From contig JAFFSR010000016.1 of assembly GCA_017163975.1 (NCBI GenBank), positions 749,501-813,500 of the forward strand: DNA of 64,000 nt, read 5' to 3'. This document shows, piece after piece, positions 37,271 through 48,960 of the stretch. This DNA is from Anastatus disparis (taxonomy: Eukaryota > Arthropoda > Insecta > Hymenoptera > Eupelmidae). The position numbers and the translations under genes are program-made. A model generated the notes under the pieces. That model ran no database searches. It saw only the letters and a list, made by a program, of their open reading frames with translations, and had not been told where the DNA came from. Each line of letters starts with the position of its first letter. The stretch's first letter is position 1.

Positions 37271-38380
37271 TGGGAGGTTTCACGTCAACTCACCTAACAA
37301 AAAAATAGAATTCGTCGAAAATCTGTGAAAATGTTCTATTTGATACCCAAAAAACACAAAAAAAAATTTTAGAGGTCCAGGTCAAAGGGGTCAGGATTTA
37401 AACGTGATGGAATTGTTCGAATTTTCCAAATTTTTTGCTAAATAAATATTCTAATGAATTTTCTCCTCAAAAACTATCAATTTTTGTTAAAACTTAATAG
37501 CATACTTTTTCTTGGAAATTAGATGTAGAATTCACCTGAATTTTTGCAAATTATAATATACTGATTTTTATGCTTACTTGATCGATTTAAACATACTATT
37601 TAGTATATTTAAAAACCGAGCAGGTTAAATTAGCTTTTTAAAGTCTTATTTTTTTTGTTTTCTTATGAGGAAAAAATATACGAAGCCTCCAGTTGGGCAG
37701 CCTTCTCAAAGCTACTTAATTGTGCAAAAATGTCTAAAAAAATCGTTATTTTAGATCAATGATGAGATTCGTGATTTTTTTTCTGAAAAAGTATTGATTT
37801 TTGGGACAAATGTATAAAAATGTTTTTTATTGGAAATCATGTGTAGAATATGAACATATTTTTACAAATTGTAATTTAAGACATTATGAACCATATATAC
37901 TAAAAATTTAACAAAAAATAAATTTTAAAATTTCAAAATTTCATTTATAATTTGTGATGTTTAGCAAATAATGGTTTACAAAAATTTACATACATTTTAC
38001 ATACAATTTCCAATAAAAAACATTTTCATACATTTGTCCCAAAAATCAATACTTTTTCAGAAAAAAAGTAAGCATAAAAATCAGTATATTATAATTTGCA
38101 AAAATTCAGGTGAATTCTACATTTAATTTTCAAGAAAAAGTATTCTATTGAGTTTTAACGAAAAATTGATAGTTTTTGAGGAAAAAACTCATTAAAATAT
38201 TTATTTAGCAAAAAATTTGGAAAATTCGAAAAATTCCATCACGTTTAAATCCTGACCCCTTTGACCTCGACCTCCAAAATTTTTTTTGTATATTTTGGGT
38301 ATTAAATAGAACATTTTCACAGATTTTCAACGAATTCTATTTTTTTGTTAGGTGAGTTGACGTGTTAGGTGAGTTGACTC
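37271..38380. mobile_element. Foldback element of about 1.1 kb
   Basis: The left end (TTTCACGTCAACTCACCTAA, 37279 onward) and right end (TTAGGTGAGTTGACG, to 38362, with TTAGGTGAGTTGAC repeated once more) are inverted copies. The mirrored text runs inward through CATCACGTTTAAATCCTGAC and its complement. A second, inner palindrome spans about 37785-38060. Non-coding. Flanked by TA microsatellites, so the target site is not resolvable. Confidence 0.75.
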
Positions 38381-38394
38381 TATGTATGAATAAT

Positions 38395-38398
<4 letters not shown>

Positions 38399-38444
<46 letters not shown>
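38399..38444. repeat. (TA)n microsatellite
   Basis: TA run flanked on both sides by ATAATATCATA and its complement. Confidence 0.85.
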
Positions 38445-38448
<4 letters not shown>

Positions 38449-38479
38449 ATTATTCATATATAGAGACATCTTGCATGTA

Positions 38480-39117
38480 GGTTTAGATATGAGCAAACAT
38501 TTTGTAATAGCGTTGGCGACGGAAAAAGAAGTCAGCTCTTAGGCGAGAGGGACACCCCTCAAAAAGCGTTTAGTTTTCTTAGTTTTCGAGGAGGTGACCG
38601 CTACCGACCTACAAGCAAATTTTTTTTGACAAAAGAAAGCTTCTGACCCACAGATTACGAATACAAACTTGTTTTTTAGTTCTAAGTCAGGGAACATAAA
38701 GAAAATGGCAGTTACTTATTGTGCGTATAGAATTTTTACATATCCAACCGCCATTTTCGCCATTTTCTTTATGTTCCCTGACTTGGAATTAAAAAAAAAG
38801 TTTGTATTCGTAATCTATGGGTCAGAAGCTTTCTTTGAAAAAAAAAATTAGCTTGTAGGGCGGTAGCGGTCTCCTTGAAAACTAAGCGCTTTTTCAGGGG
38901 TGTCCCTCTCGCCTATCTCTCTCTGCGTTCAGCGCACACTCAATTCACATTGCTCCGACCACGTGGCTCTCCAAACAGTTAAGACGCTCGCGATATGTAT
39001 ATTTGTGCATTTGAGTATCTGTAATTTATTATACTAATCTCTTATAGTGATAATTGTGTACTCGCGTAAATGTCGCAGTCACCCAAATAAATAAGTGAAA
39101 ATATAGCTTGGGACTTT
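38480..39117 (+). mobile_element. LTR fragment of a fourth Gypsy element
   Basis: Matches 51030-51297 after subtraction of the internal MITE: both have AGCAAACATTTTGTAATAGC, CTCGCGTAAATGTCGCAGTC and AGTGAAAATATAGCTTGGGA. Being followed by a gag-like fragment, this is most simply an LTR. The end near GGGACTT is shared by both copies. Confidence 0.55.
38542..38913. mobile_element. TA-flanked foldback MITE
   Basis: Hairpin of 372 bases with ends GGCGAGAGGGACACCCCT and its complement, flanked by TA at 38540-38541 and 38914-38915. The related LTR fragment at 51080-51095 lacks it (AGCTCTCTCTCTCTC), giving an empty site. Confidence 0.8.
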
Positions 39118-39329
39118 AATGTTATCCCCGTTCAAATATGACGGAGATTCCTAGTTCCTTCAAACCCAAACATACGATAATACCAAGTATAAATGGAGTA
39201 CGTGGTTACAGAGACTCGAAGGAGCATTTTCGTAATTCCAAGTTACAGCGGACAAAAAAAAACATACCTTTTACAGTACATAGGTATGGATACATATACA
39301 AAATTAGAAAATTCAATTGATGGTACAAA

Positions 39330-39500
39330 TTCGTAAACAGTCCCATACGACGTAATTAAGACCAATTTAAAAGACTATCTTCGAACCAGAACCGTTAGAA
39401 GCCACTGAAATTTTCATATTCCATAAAAGGAAGCAACAAGATGGCGAATCAGTGCGCGATTCTGTGAATGATTTACACAAATTAAGTACTAAATGCAATT
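39330..39500 (+). pseudogene. Gypsy gag fragment
   Basis: A short translated stretch reads like EPEPLEATEIFIFHKRKQQ...GESVRDSV..LHKLSTKCNF, the capsid region of a Ty3/Gypsy gag with its FHKR and L.KL...C motifs. It is broken by stops and truncated at about 39505, where the Helitron-derived sequence begins. It probably belongs to the same element as the LTR fragment upstream. Confidence 0.5.
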
Positions 39501-39504
39501 TGTA

Positions 39505-40149
39505 CTTTCTTATCCCTTTTTGATACCTTTTTTCATATATTATTTCTCCTTAATTGCCATTGTCCCTCCAAATTTTCAAAGTAGAGAGAGTTTCCTATAG
39601 TTCTCCTTCCTTGTGGGGTTATTAACATTTTTCTTATTATTTATTAGTTTATTGATTTTATTCTTGCTTGATGATTAAGAGTTCTATTTTTTATTCCAGG
39701 TGTCTCTTTGATCTTTCTTCAACTTCTCCTCCTAACTTTATATAAAAATCAGCGGTGGGCAAATTGTTAGTTAATAAGCGAAAGAGTAAATGTTGTTAAG
39801 TAAAAACAAAGCCTCACTCGATCCTTTTTTCAGATTGTATAACTTATCAATCAATAAGTTAATTGATACTATACGCATCTTTTAACACATTCTTTCTTTT
39901 GTGGCCTTCTATAAATAAATTTTCTTTTATATTATTATCTTTAATATTATAAAATTTGTTAATTAATTAGCCAAAATAGAAAGATTATGTTTTACATATT
40001 CTATTATATCTTTTTTTTTACATATTTCACTAAAAAAACGACAGAATAGTATATAATTTTTAGATTAAAATACTTTTATTAAAAATCTTTGAAATGTTTT
40101 TACTTTTAACCATGTATACGCTTTATAAATTTAAATTTCTAACATATTT
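39505..40149 (-). mobile_element. Helitron-derived segment, part 1
   Basis: Collinear with 16866-17505. It is interrupted at 40149 by Gypsy-2 and resumes at 50208. The unbroken sequence at 17490-17515 is the matching empty site. Confidence 0.7.
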
Positions 40150-41398
40150 TGTCACGGTATTCTACCGTGTTCGAATCTTGCGCGCTTAGGTAAAATCAAA
40201 TGATACGCGCTCAGTCAGATACCTCGTATAAGTTACGTCAAGAAGCACGTAACTCGATGAGCAGCGCGCGCGCGAGGAGCAAGAAAGCCACGAGGCAAGA
40301 CAGAACATTTCCGGTGGTTCATCAGCGCACACGTGGCTCATATATTCCTGACCTGCAAGGGAGACTTGATTCAACGGCCTACAAGCGCGCAACTTAATCT
40401 AATTTCTCGACTTTATTCGAATTTTACTCGATTAATTCGTTGGTGTAGTGCCGTTCGTAATTTTGTGTGAGAAAAAGGAAAAGGAGATCTCCGATCGAAA
40501 GTCGCACGTGCATCTTATCCAGGCTGCGTTCAACCTGTCTTGGCTGTCCACGAGGAGTCGCAGCGACCTGGAAATTGTTCCTCTCGTTGGGCTGGATACA
40601 CAAGCCGCAGCGTTCAGGCGAGATATATATCGTCTCTGTTGGTCAACGACGGTCGTCTTTTGCTACATGAGATAAGAGGCCTCTTCGCGATATTGTAAGT
40701 TATTATTAAGATTTTGTTAGCCAGAAGTTTCTTACCTCGAAGAAACTTCTGGCGTTGTAACAACTATCGTGCGTTCGAGCGTACGTTGTATCTTAGCTCG
40801 CGTCGCGTTCCTTCCTATTGCTATCTCTTTCTAGGGAATATTTCTCCGTTTGATTTAAACACTTTTGTATTGCTTAACTTTATATATTAATTCATTCGCG
40901 TTCATATATTATTTTTGTATTTTTGCTTCATTGTTTTTAATAAATATATTTTAGTCATAAAATTCTATTTTGTCTGCTATAAGTGCACGCTATAAAAAAG
41001 CCTATCCTGTTGCTTACCCCGACGCTTCCGCGGTCCTTATTTATTTTATCACAAAATATACATATATTTCCTACGTGAATATATATAATAAATTTAACTG
41101 AGAAAGTTAAATTCCATATAAATAAGGAGAACTGTGCTAGCGGCATCGCGTCTCTCGATCAGGTAAGAGAGAGAGAGAGAGAGAGAGACGCGGAGCAACG
41201 AGCTGACGGAAAAATACCCCGTCGCACATCAATCTAACATACTAACTAGCTTTACCGGAGTCTGTTGCTAGTTTGTCATAGCTAATATAAATTCTAGCAG
41301 CTCCGTCTTTTAATAAAACTATTTAGTCTTTATAAAAAGTAAATTGGAATTAATAAAAATCTAATTTCTTTTGTAACGCGTAGTAAATTACCGTTACA
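40150..41398 (+). mobile_element. Gypsy-2 5' LTR
   Basis: 1249 bases, TGTCACGG...CCGTTACA, almost identical to 48961-50203. Target duplication ATTT at 40146-40149 and 50204-50207. It has AATAAATAT near 40939 as a possible polyadenylation signal and a GA microsatellite at about 41165-41190 that differs in length from the other LTR. By eye I count roughly two dozen single-base differences between the LTRs, so the insertion is fairly recent relative to its surroundings. Confidence 0.93.
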
Positions 41399-41401
41399 AA
41401 A

Positions 41402-41413
41402 TAGCGCCCAACG
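41402..41413 (+). promoter_or_regulatory. Gypsy-2 primer binding site
   Basis: TAGCGCCCAACG lies three bases after the LTR. Gypsy-3 has TGGCGCCCAACG at the same place. TGGCGCCCAACG is complementary to the 3' end of a lysine tRNA of the Lys1,2 type. This copy carries a G-to-A change at base 2. Confidence 0.7.
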
Positions 41414-41950
41414 AATAGATGCGTCAACGGGATCAGGCTTTCTCGCGTTGTCGAATAAATCGAAAATTGCGAATGGCGTCGAGAGTGTAGTTACCATCGA
41501 CGTAAACGGACTTCGCGTTTTCTTAAAAGTCTTTATAATAAAGATGGCGTGTTGACTGTAGCAAAAATTTAATATTTGAAGTAGCACGTGGAAAATTTTT
41601 TTTTTTCTCTCTTTTCACAATAAAATTATTTTTGTTTGTTAAAATAAAAGTGGATTAAAATTTTTTTTTCTTTCGAAAAATAATTTTGACATAAAATTTT
41701 TTTACGTAATTGATAAATTTAACAAAATTAAATAAAATTCTTTTTTCGTAAAATACATAGTAAAAAAAAAAAAAAAAAATTTTTGAACAAAATTGCATAT
41801 TATCGAAATTTTCTTTTCGTTGTAATTCTCTGTTAGAGTTAATTCTAAGTTGCGTCCCCACGTCTCCCAGCGAAAATTTTTTCTTGTTTCTTTCTTTGTA
41901 GGTAATGCGCAGGCGCTATTGACATAGCTTAGCGTAGATACAGAGATTAA

Positions 41951-42331
41951 GAAGGGGCCGAACTATCTGTCTTTGTCTAATAGCGTTTTTCATCATTTAT
42001 GTAAACACTATCCGGTATAACAAGAAAAAAATAGCAGCCCCCGCTAGATATTAGTATAATAAGTAAATTTTGTAATGACAAACAAATTTTTTTATTGCGT
42101 AGTTTTTGAGTAATTAGAGACCTACCAAAAAAAGATAGGTTATAATCTAGATGGCTAGTAGGTCTCTAATTAGCCAAAAGCTTTGCTGTAAAAAATTTGA
42201 TTGTTATTACAAAATTTACTAATCATACTAATATCTAGCGGGGGCTGCTATTTTTTTCTTGTTATAAAGGATAGTGTTTATATAAATAATGAAAAACGCT
42301 ATTAGACAGAGACAGATAGTTCGGCCCCTTC
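41951..42331. mobile_element. TTAA-flanked palindromic MITE in Gypsy-2 leader
   Basis: 381-base hairpin starting GAAGGGGCCGAACTATCTGT and ending with the near-complement, flanked by TTAA at 41947-41950 and 42332-42335. The Gypsy-3 leader near 62890 has one uninterrupted TTAA in the same context. The ends resemble the MITE at 17911-18299. Confidence 0.88.
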
Positions 42332-43348
42332 TTAAGATATATAACTCTGTATGCTGTCGTTCGCTTTATGAGAAAAAGCGAACAGGCATTTAGAATTTAG
42401 TTAAAATAGAAACGTGCATTATTATATATACCCCCCTTATCAATCAGGTAGTTAGTCATATTTTGTTGACTTATAAAGTGAGAGAGAATATTAGTTTCAG
42501 CTGGCGAGGAAGCTGAAATTAAATAAATTATTAATGATCCTTTAATGTAAAAATAATTTATTCTCAACAAGAGTAAAAATTTTTTTTGTAAATTAATATT
42601 AAATCTAATTGATTAAAAATTAAAATAAATTTTTTGTATATACATTAAAGGATCTAAAAATTTTTTTCTTGTGTGGTTTAATAGAATTTAAACTACATAA
42701 CATTAGTTACATATTCTAAAATATTTTTTTTGTCTCTTTCATGATATTAAAATTCTCTCTCACAAAAGATTGCCAGATCATAGCGTGGCAATTGATCGGC
42801 GCAGTGTGTGTGGTTGAAGAATTTAGAAATTTCTTAAAGATTTCATTTTAATAAATTTTCACCTTTTTACACTACACATTAAATACACGTGTATAATAAA
42901 AAAAAAATTTTTGTCCTCACACAGTTAGGTGTGCGCTTTTAACTGAAGTTTAAAAGCGCACAGGCTTTTGGATTTAGCCGCGTATTTTGAATATTTTAAC
43001 GACAATTTCTAATGTCCTTGTTGTAATGAAAATTAAAATAACAGTGTTGAAAATTTTATTTTATGTCGGTCAATCACTAAAATATTATTAGTTATTGCAT
43101 TAAATAAATAAATCCAAAAACCAAAACATAAAAATATATATTTTTTCTTAATTATAAATACATATATTTTTTATTTTTTTTCACATCGTATGTGTCCGGC
43201 TTAGTTTCTAACCACACATATACGAACTAAAATATTATTTATTATATATATAGCGAATATACACACACACTGCAAGCGTAGTAGCGTACTTGCGTGCGAT
43301 CAGATTTAAACATAGATATAGTCAAGAAAGAAGAAAAATAAATTCAAG

Positions 43349-45258
43349 ATGGCTAACGTACCATTAAAAGCAAGTGCTGATGCAGCCGAAAAATGGGTAG
43401 GGTACATATCTGAGGAGGACTTAGGAATAACTCTACAGGAGTTAGGTCTAGAACAGACGGCTTTCATCATCAAAAAACCAATCGATTAATAAATTGGTTA
43501 ATTGGGAATCATTCGGCTGAAGAATTTCAGCAAACGAATTCTAATGATGATGAATTGACAATACGTTAACAGCGTCTGAGAGTAAGAAAAGAATTTATAG
43601 AAAGAACAATATGTGAGAAGACAGGGTCAACTATTTTTGACCCTAACGTGCAACAAGATGAAGAACATGTTCTCAGTGTGCTCGATAAAGATCCTCAGAT
43701 AAAATTAAACCTACAGGAGACATTGAGAGAGGGAACGAACAAACCACGTTCTGGTGGACAGGCACAAACATCCACCAACCCTCCAAATCAAGTTACCAAA
43801 CAGGAAACAACAGTGATGCAAACAACGGATGGAACACCGTTTGTACTGCCAACTGAGATGATGCAATATCTTCATAATATGAATAAGCAAATAAAAACAT
43901 TGGCAGAGTCAGTAGCTGCCTTAACACAAAGAAGAGAGGAAACTCCAAATCCAAGATCATCTAGTACACGGATAGATGAGCAGCAAAACAACCAGCAAGA
44001 AAGAGATAACGACCAGAGGCCGCCAACAAATACGAGAGTAAATTTCCAAGATATATTCAGAGTATATAATAATACTGGAAATGGCACTCTGGCTGACGAA
44101 CAGGCAGGCTTACCTCCGAGTGAACTTCCAAGAGTAAGTACAGTCGGGGGGAGGGGGAATCCTATTACGTCAAGCCCAATGCCGCAAATGAGCACAAATT
44201 TGCAAAATGATCGGCCTAACAACGCTAATAGAACGTTAGATATTGGTCACATAGTTCGCCGATGGAACGTAACATTTTCAGGCGAAAAAAGACAGAGCAT
44301 AGACCTGTTCCTGACCAGGGTAAAAGAATGCAGAACATTAGCAAAAATGAGTGAGAGTGATCTGCTATCCTCTCTTTCAGAACTGTTATCAGGCGTAGCA
44401 GCCACGTGGTACAGGAACAATAAACATTCATGGAACACGTGGGCAGAATTTAAAGAAGCTGCTCTGCGTTGGTACGGACACAGTAGACGTTTCAAACAAA
44501 GACTGCGGTCTGAAGCGAACAGGCGTACGCAAGGTAAAGATGAACCTGTGCGTGATTATATAACCTGTCTACAGGCCATTATATTAAAGCAAGTCCCATT
44601 ACCAGATGTAGGGCAACAGCTTGACCTGTTACATCGCAACCTCTTACCCGAGATTCAGCGCATGGTAAGAAGGGATGAGATTGTTGACGTAGAGTCACTA
44701 CTAGAAAAAGCAGTCGAAGCTGAATTAACAATAGATGCAGAGACAGCATATAGGCCACCTCCTCTGCCGGAACATTCTTTATTGCCTGACGTAGCTTACC
44801 GTCCTGCGTCCAAGCGAAAAGAGAATAAACACCAGGTTACCGCTATAGAAGAAAAAACGTTGGCATCTGAACAGTTTAACATAGCTAAAACGTTGATGCA
44901 GATAGTTTCTCAGTTAAATAAAATGTCTGAAAGGATGGACAGGCAACCGGCGGTTCCCAATATAAATCAGTCCGGACAAGCTTCGCCAAATATATCACGT
45001 AAAAATCAGCAGAGAAATCCACAGAATTTTAAGAGACCTCCTCGTAAACCTAATCAAGGGCAAGGTAGCTCTGAAAAAGAAAATCAGAATCAGAAGGGAA
45101 ATCAGACTGAAAACCCAAATAAAGATAAACCTCACGAGGAAAATAAAAAAGGTACGAGAAGTAGAAATCCTAACTTTAGTTGTTATCGCTGTGGGTTGCC
45201 TGGATACACGCAATGGTCCTGTCCTCAATGTACGGGAAAAGGACAAGGGAGCAAGTGA
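43349..45258 (+). pseudogene. gag: Gypsy-2 gag polyprotein
   Basis: The start MANVPLKAS at 43349 is conserved in Gypsy-3. This copy has a one-base deletion near 43455 and a CAA-to-TAA stop near 43566. From 43648 the frame is open for 536 codons. It has a Gln/Asn-rich linker, a capsid segment (VRRWNVTFSG ... LSELLSGVAATWYRN ... VRDYITCL) and a C-terminal zinc-knuckle-like CYRCGLPGYTQWSC, where Tyr replaces the usual His. The Gypsy-3 copy has the same Tyr. The frame overlaps pol by 79 bases, with a slippery site inside the overlap. Expected role: virion-like particle shell and RNA packaging. Confidence 0.85.
45234..45240 (+). promoter_or_regulatory. Candidate -1 ribosomal frameshift site
   Basis: G GGA AAA is in the correct phase for the X XXY YYZ heptamer relative to the gag frame, six codons before the gag stop. 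Slipping back one base continues into the pol frame as KRTREQVNEV. Gypsy-3 has the same heptamer on the minus strand (complement at 60004-60010). Confidence 0.7.
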
Positions 45259-48200
45259 ATGAGGTACCTGCAGCTCCCAGAAAAGATAACGAGACCTCAG
45301 AACTCTCTACTGAAAAAGTAATAGACAAAAGGTCACCTGAAATTCCAGTAGAAGAGCAGAGCGAGTCTCGAACTTGTCAGGCTGAGACAAGTGAACAGGA
45401 AGAGCAACTGCAGTCAGATATGGATGACGAAGCTCGATGGTGGCTCATGGTAGTAATCGGAGATTACCGTATAAGAGCATTATATGACCCAGGTGCGTCA
45501 CGTACAGTCATGAATTCTACAGGTTTACAGTTGGCTGCAGCCTGCAATGTGCCATTAATACCAGCTACGGACAGATTTGCCAAAGTAGCAGATGGTAGGC
45601 AATGCTCGATAGTAGGTTATGTCGACTTACCTTTTACAGTAGGCGGAGTTACAAAGACGATCCGTTCTGCTATTATGCCTAGCTTAGATGAAGAATGTTA
45701 TCTAGGTGGCAATTTTATACGAGCGTTTAAAGCTATTTTCGATCCTTGCAAAAATAAACTCTCTTTCAAAGGAACGAATGTTAAAGGGAATTTGGAAATC
45801 GCAGCGCTTAAGCAGTTACATGTTGGTAAGCTAGGATCAGTTGGTTTAGCTGACGTATCAGCAGTTGATCGGGCTCGTGTAAAAAGTTTAGTTACAGAAA
45901 TATTAGGAGAAGATGATACTCCTATAGGCTGCACAAATTGGATCGAACATGAGATCGATAAGGGTTCTGCACGCCCTATTAAACAGAAATATTATCCTGT
46001 TTCAAAAAAAGTCGAAGAATGGATGCACGAGCAGGTTAATGAAATGCTAGCTGCAGATATAATTGAACCTTCGATGAGCGGCTGGTCAATCCCTGTAGTT
46101 CGAGTTAAGAAACCAAATGGCAAATTCAGATTCTGTATTGACTTTAGAAAAGTCAATGCAGTTACAAAACCTGATGCGTATCCATTGCCAAGAATGGATG
46201 ATATCTTGCGTAAATTGCAGAAAGCAAGATACATCTCTACAATGGATTTGAGCAGTGCTTATCATCAAATTAGGATGAAAGAAAATTCACGTGCTCAAAC
46301 GGCATTTACGGTACCTGGTATGGGTCTTTACCAGTTTAAATGAATGCCGTACAGCCTTAGCCACGCTGGCGCCACCTTACAGCGATTAATCGATAAGGTT
46401 ATAGGTTCAGAACTCGAGCCATACGCATTTTCGTACTTAGATGATATCATCGTAGTAACTGAGACGTTCACTGAACATATAAAATGGTTAGAGAGGGTAT
46501 TACTGCGAATAAAAGCAGCAGGCCTCACGATCAGCCATGAAAAGAGTATATTCTGCCTAGAAGAGGTCAAATATCTCGGTATTCTGGTGAACAGGGATGG
46601 ATTTAAGCCTGACCCAGATAAGATAAGACCCATCGTTGAATACCCAGCGCCTAAAAATCTAAAGCAGCTGAGGCGTTTCATGGGCATGGCCTCGTGGTAC
46701 AGGAAATTCTTGAAAAATTTCGCCACGTCAGCAGAGCCATTAACCAGACTCACTAGAAAAGACTGCAGATATGCATGGTCAAGCGATCAGGAAATTGCTT
46801 TTGACCAAATAAAAGCTTTAATCGCATCTTCTCCGTTATTGCATCGACCGCAGTTTGATTTGCAATTCGTTATACAGACCGATGCTAGTGACTCAGGCCT
46901 AGGAGCAGTACTTCTACAAGTAGTTAACGACGAAGAGCGAGTATTGGAATTCGCTAGCCGTACCATGTCCAGTGCAGAGCGAAACTACAGCGTAACAGAA
47001 AGAAAATGTCTAGCTGTTATATGGGCTGTCAAAAAGTTTCGTTGTTACATTGAAGGTTATGACTTTAAAGTCATAACGGATCATAGTAGCTTACGTTGGT
47101 TATGTAATTTACATAATCCAACGGGCAGGCTAGCGCGTTGGGCGCTGGAGCTGCAAGGGTACTCTTACACTGTTGAGCACAGAGAAGGTGCATTAAACTA
47201 TGTACCTGATGCGTTATCACGTATGCATGAAGACTCAGTAGAATGCGACACTCATTTAAGTGCACTAAGTTGGGCGTCGCAAACCAAGGATGCATGGTAT
47301 AAGTCTCTGCTCCAACAGGTTATAAGTAACCCTAATGACTATCCCAGATGGAAAATAGTTGGAGGTCAATTGTACCGTTATGTACCGGACAGGTTCACTG
47401 AGGAAACGATGAAAAACGATGACGCATGGAAACTCGTTGTTCCTAGTGAAAGTCGAGCAGAAGTACTGCATGAATGCCACGATGAGCCGACAGCTGGTCA
47501 CTTAGGCCGTGATAAAACAGTGGCTCGCGTAAAACAATATTATTACTGGCCTTATATAGAAAAAACGGTGTCGCAGTATGTTAAGAGCTGTGAGATCTGT
47601 CAGCAGTGCAAGGTCGAACAAAAATTACCTGCAGGTTTGATGGGTAAAAGAGAAGTTTCAGGCCCATGGAAAGTTGTCGCTGGAGATGTAACAGGTCCAT
47701 TCCCAAGAAGTAAACGTGGATATGAGTATGCTTTGATTTTCGAAGATCTATTCACCAAATGGGTGGAGTGCATACCTATTAGAAAAGCGAATACCTCCAC
47801 GATCTCAAAAGCACTAAGAGAAAGAATTGTTTTAAGGTTTGGTGCGCCTGAGATCTTCTTATCTGATAATGGATCAGGTAAATGAAGCAGGTATTTTTCA
47901 TAATACTACTCCTGCGTATCATCCGCAGGCTAATCCGGTAGAAAGGATAAACCGGACGGTTAAAACCATGATTGCGGCATTTATTGATGAAAATCACCGT
48001 TCTTGGGACGAAAAGTTACCTGAAATTATATTTGCATATAATACGGCGAAACAGAGTACAACCGGCACGAGCCCTGCGTTGTTAAATTATGGTAGGCAGC
48101 CAGTACCTCCGAGCTCACTGAAAAGAAAAGAAGATAAAGCTGCTCAAAAAAATGAACGGTTACAAGAAGTAACGAACTGGCAAAATCGTGTAAGCAAATT

Positions 48201-48858
48201 ACCTTTGCTACATGAACAGATAGTCGATCGTGCACAGTCTGCGCAACAAAAGCAAGCTGATGCATATGATCTTGGTCGAAGAGAAGTAGAGTATACCATT
48301 GGAGATTTAGTATGGAAAAGAAATAAAATACTCTCTTCGGCTGCCCAGGGTATTGCAAGCAAGCTTGCACCAAAATTTGTAGGCCCATATGTGATTACAG
48401 CTAAATGTGGTTCCAACACGTACAGATTGATAGACCAAGATAGCAATGCTTACGGCCCTGTTCACGTAGAGCAACTAAAACCATATATAGCATGGCAAGA
48501 AGACGAATCACCATCTCAACCACCGGTGGAATCAACACATGCGAATGAGACGATGAGCGACCCGTCTCTTGCGAGCGATGCGACTCCGTGTGCCAACGGA
48601 GGTTCGGGCTCAGACAGCGTGCGACCGCTTGCGAGCGGTGATACTCCCAAACTCGATAAACCGAATAGGAAGCATGGTCGTCCGCGTAAAACAGCGACCG
48701 TTGTAGCACGAACAGTAAAGCGTATGCGTCAAGCTGAGTCCGAACCGATTATGCGTAGGCGCGGTAGGCCAAAAGGTTCTACAAATATAAAACATAGCGA
48801 AAACGTAACCGACTTTTCACCGAGGAAAACGCGTGCGCAACGAATGAATACACAATGA
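45241..48858 (+). pseudogene. pol: Gypsy-2 pol: protease, RT, RNase H, integrase
   Basis: Order on the plus strand: protease with ALYDPGASRTVM (DPGA instead of the usual DTGA or DSGA); RT with FRFCIDFRKVN, TMDLSSAYHQI and FSYLDDIIV; RNase H with TDASDSGLGAVL and ITDHSSLRWL; DALSR; then integrase with an HHCC domain, Asp in GDVTGP, Asp in LSDNG, and Glu in NPVERINRT, plus a GPY-like FVGPYVI. Two defects: TGA at 46341-46343 in place of a Trp codon before the YLDD motif, and a small deletion with frameshift near 47876-47886 between LSDNG and the NPVER region. An extra tail of about 120 residues carries two AT-hook cores, HGRPRK (48670-48690) and RRGRPKGS (48754-48780). Confidence 0.88.
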
Positions 48859-48950
48859 TAAAACAACAAACGTATTAAACTTGCTCAAAGCATTAGCTGC
48901 ACACCTTCCGCGCGCTAAGCAGAGCAGCAGAACCCAGTTATGCTGCGTCT

Positions 48951-48960
48951 GGCGGAGGGG
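48951..48960 (+). promoter_or_regulatory. Gypsy-2 polypurine tract
   Basis: GGCGGAGGGG lies immediately before the 3' LTR. Gypsy-3 has the same tract on the minus strand at 58666-58675. Confidence 0.75.

Larger units (their letters stand above)
41399..43348 (+). other. Gypsy-2 5' leader
   Basis: Non-coding leader of about 1.95 kb between LTR and gag, including the 381-bp MITE. The mirrored leader of Gypsy-3 (61885-63420) is collinear without that MITE. Confidence 0.75.

Noticed and set aside
40186..40675. Frames duplicated in both Gypsy-2 LTRs as possible accessory genes
   Set aside because: They lie wholly in LTR sequence, overlap on opposite strands, and their conservation is explained by LTR identity.
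43872..48709. Minus-strand frames opposite Gypsy-2 gag and pol
   Set aside because: They are antisense shadows. All domain motifs are on the plus strand.
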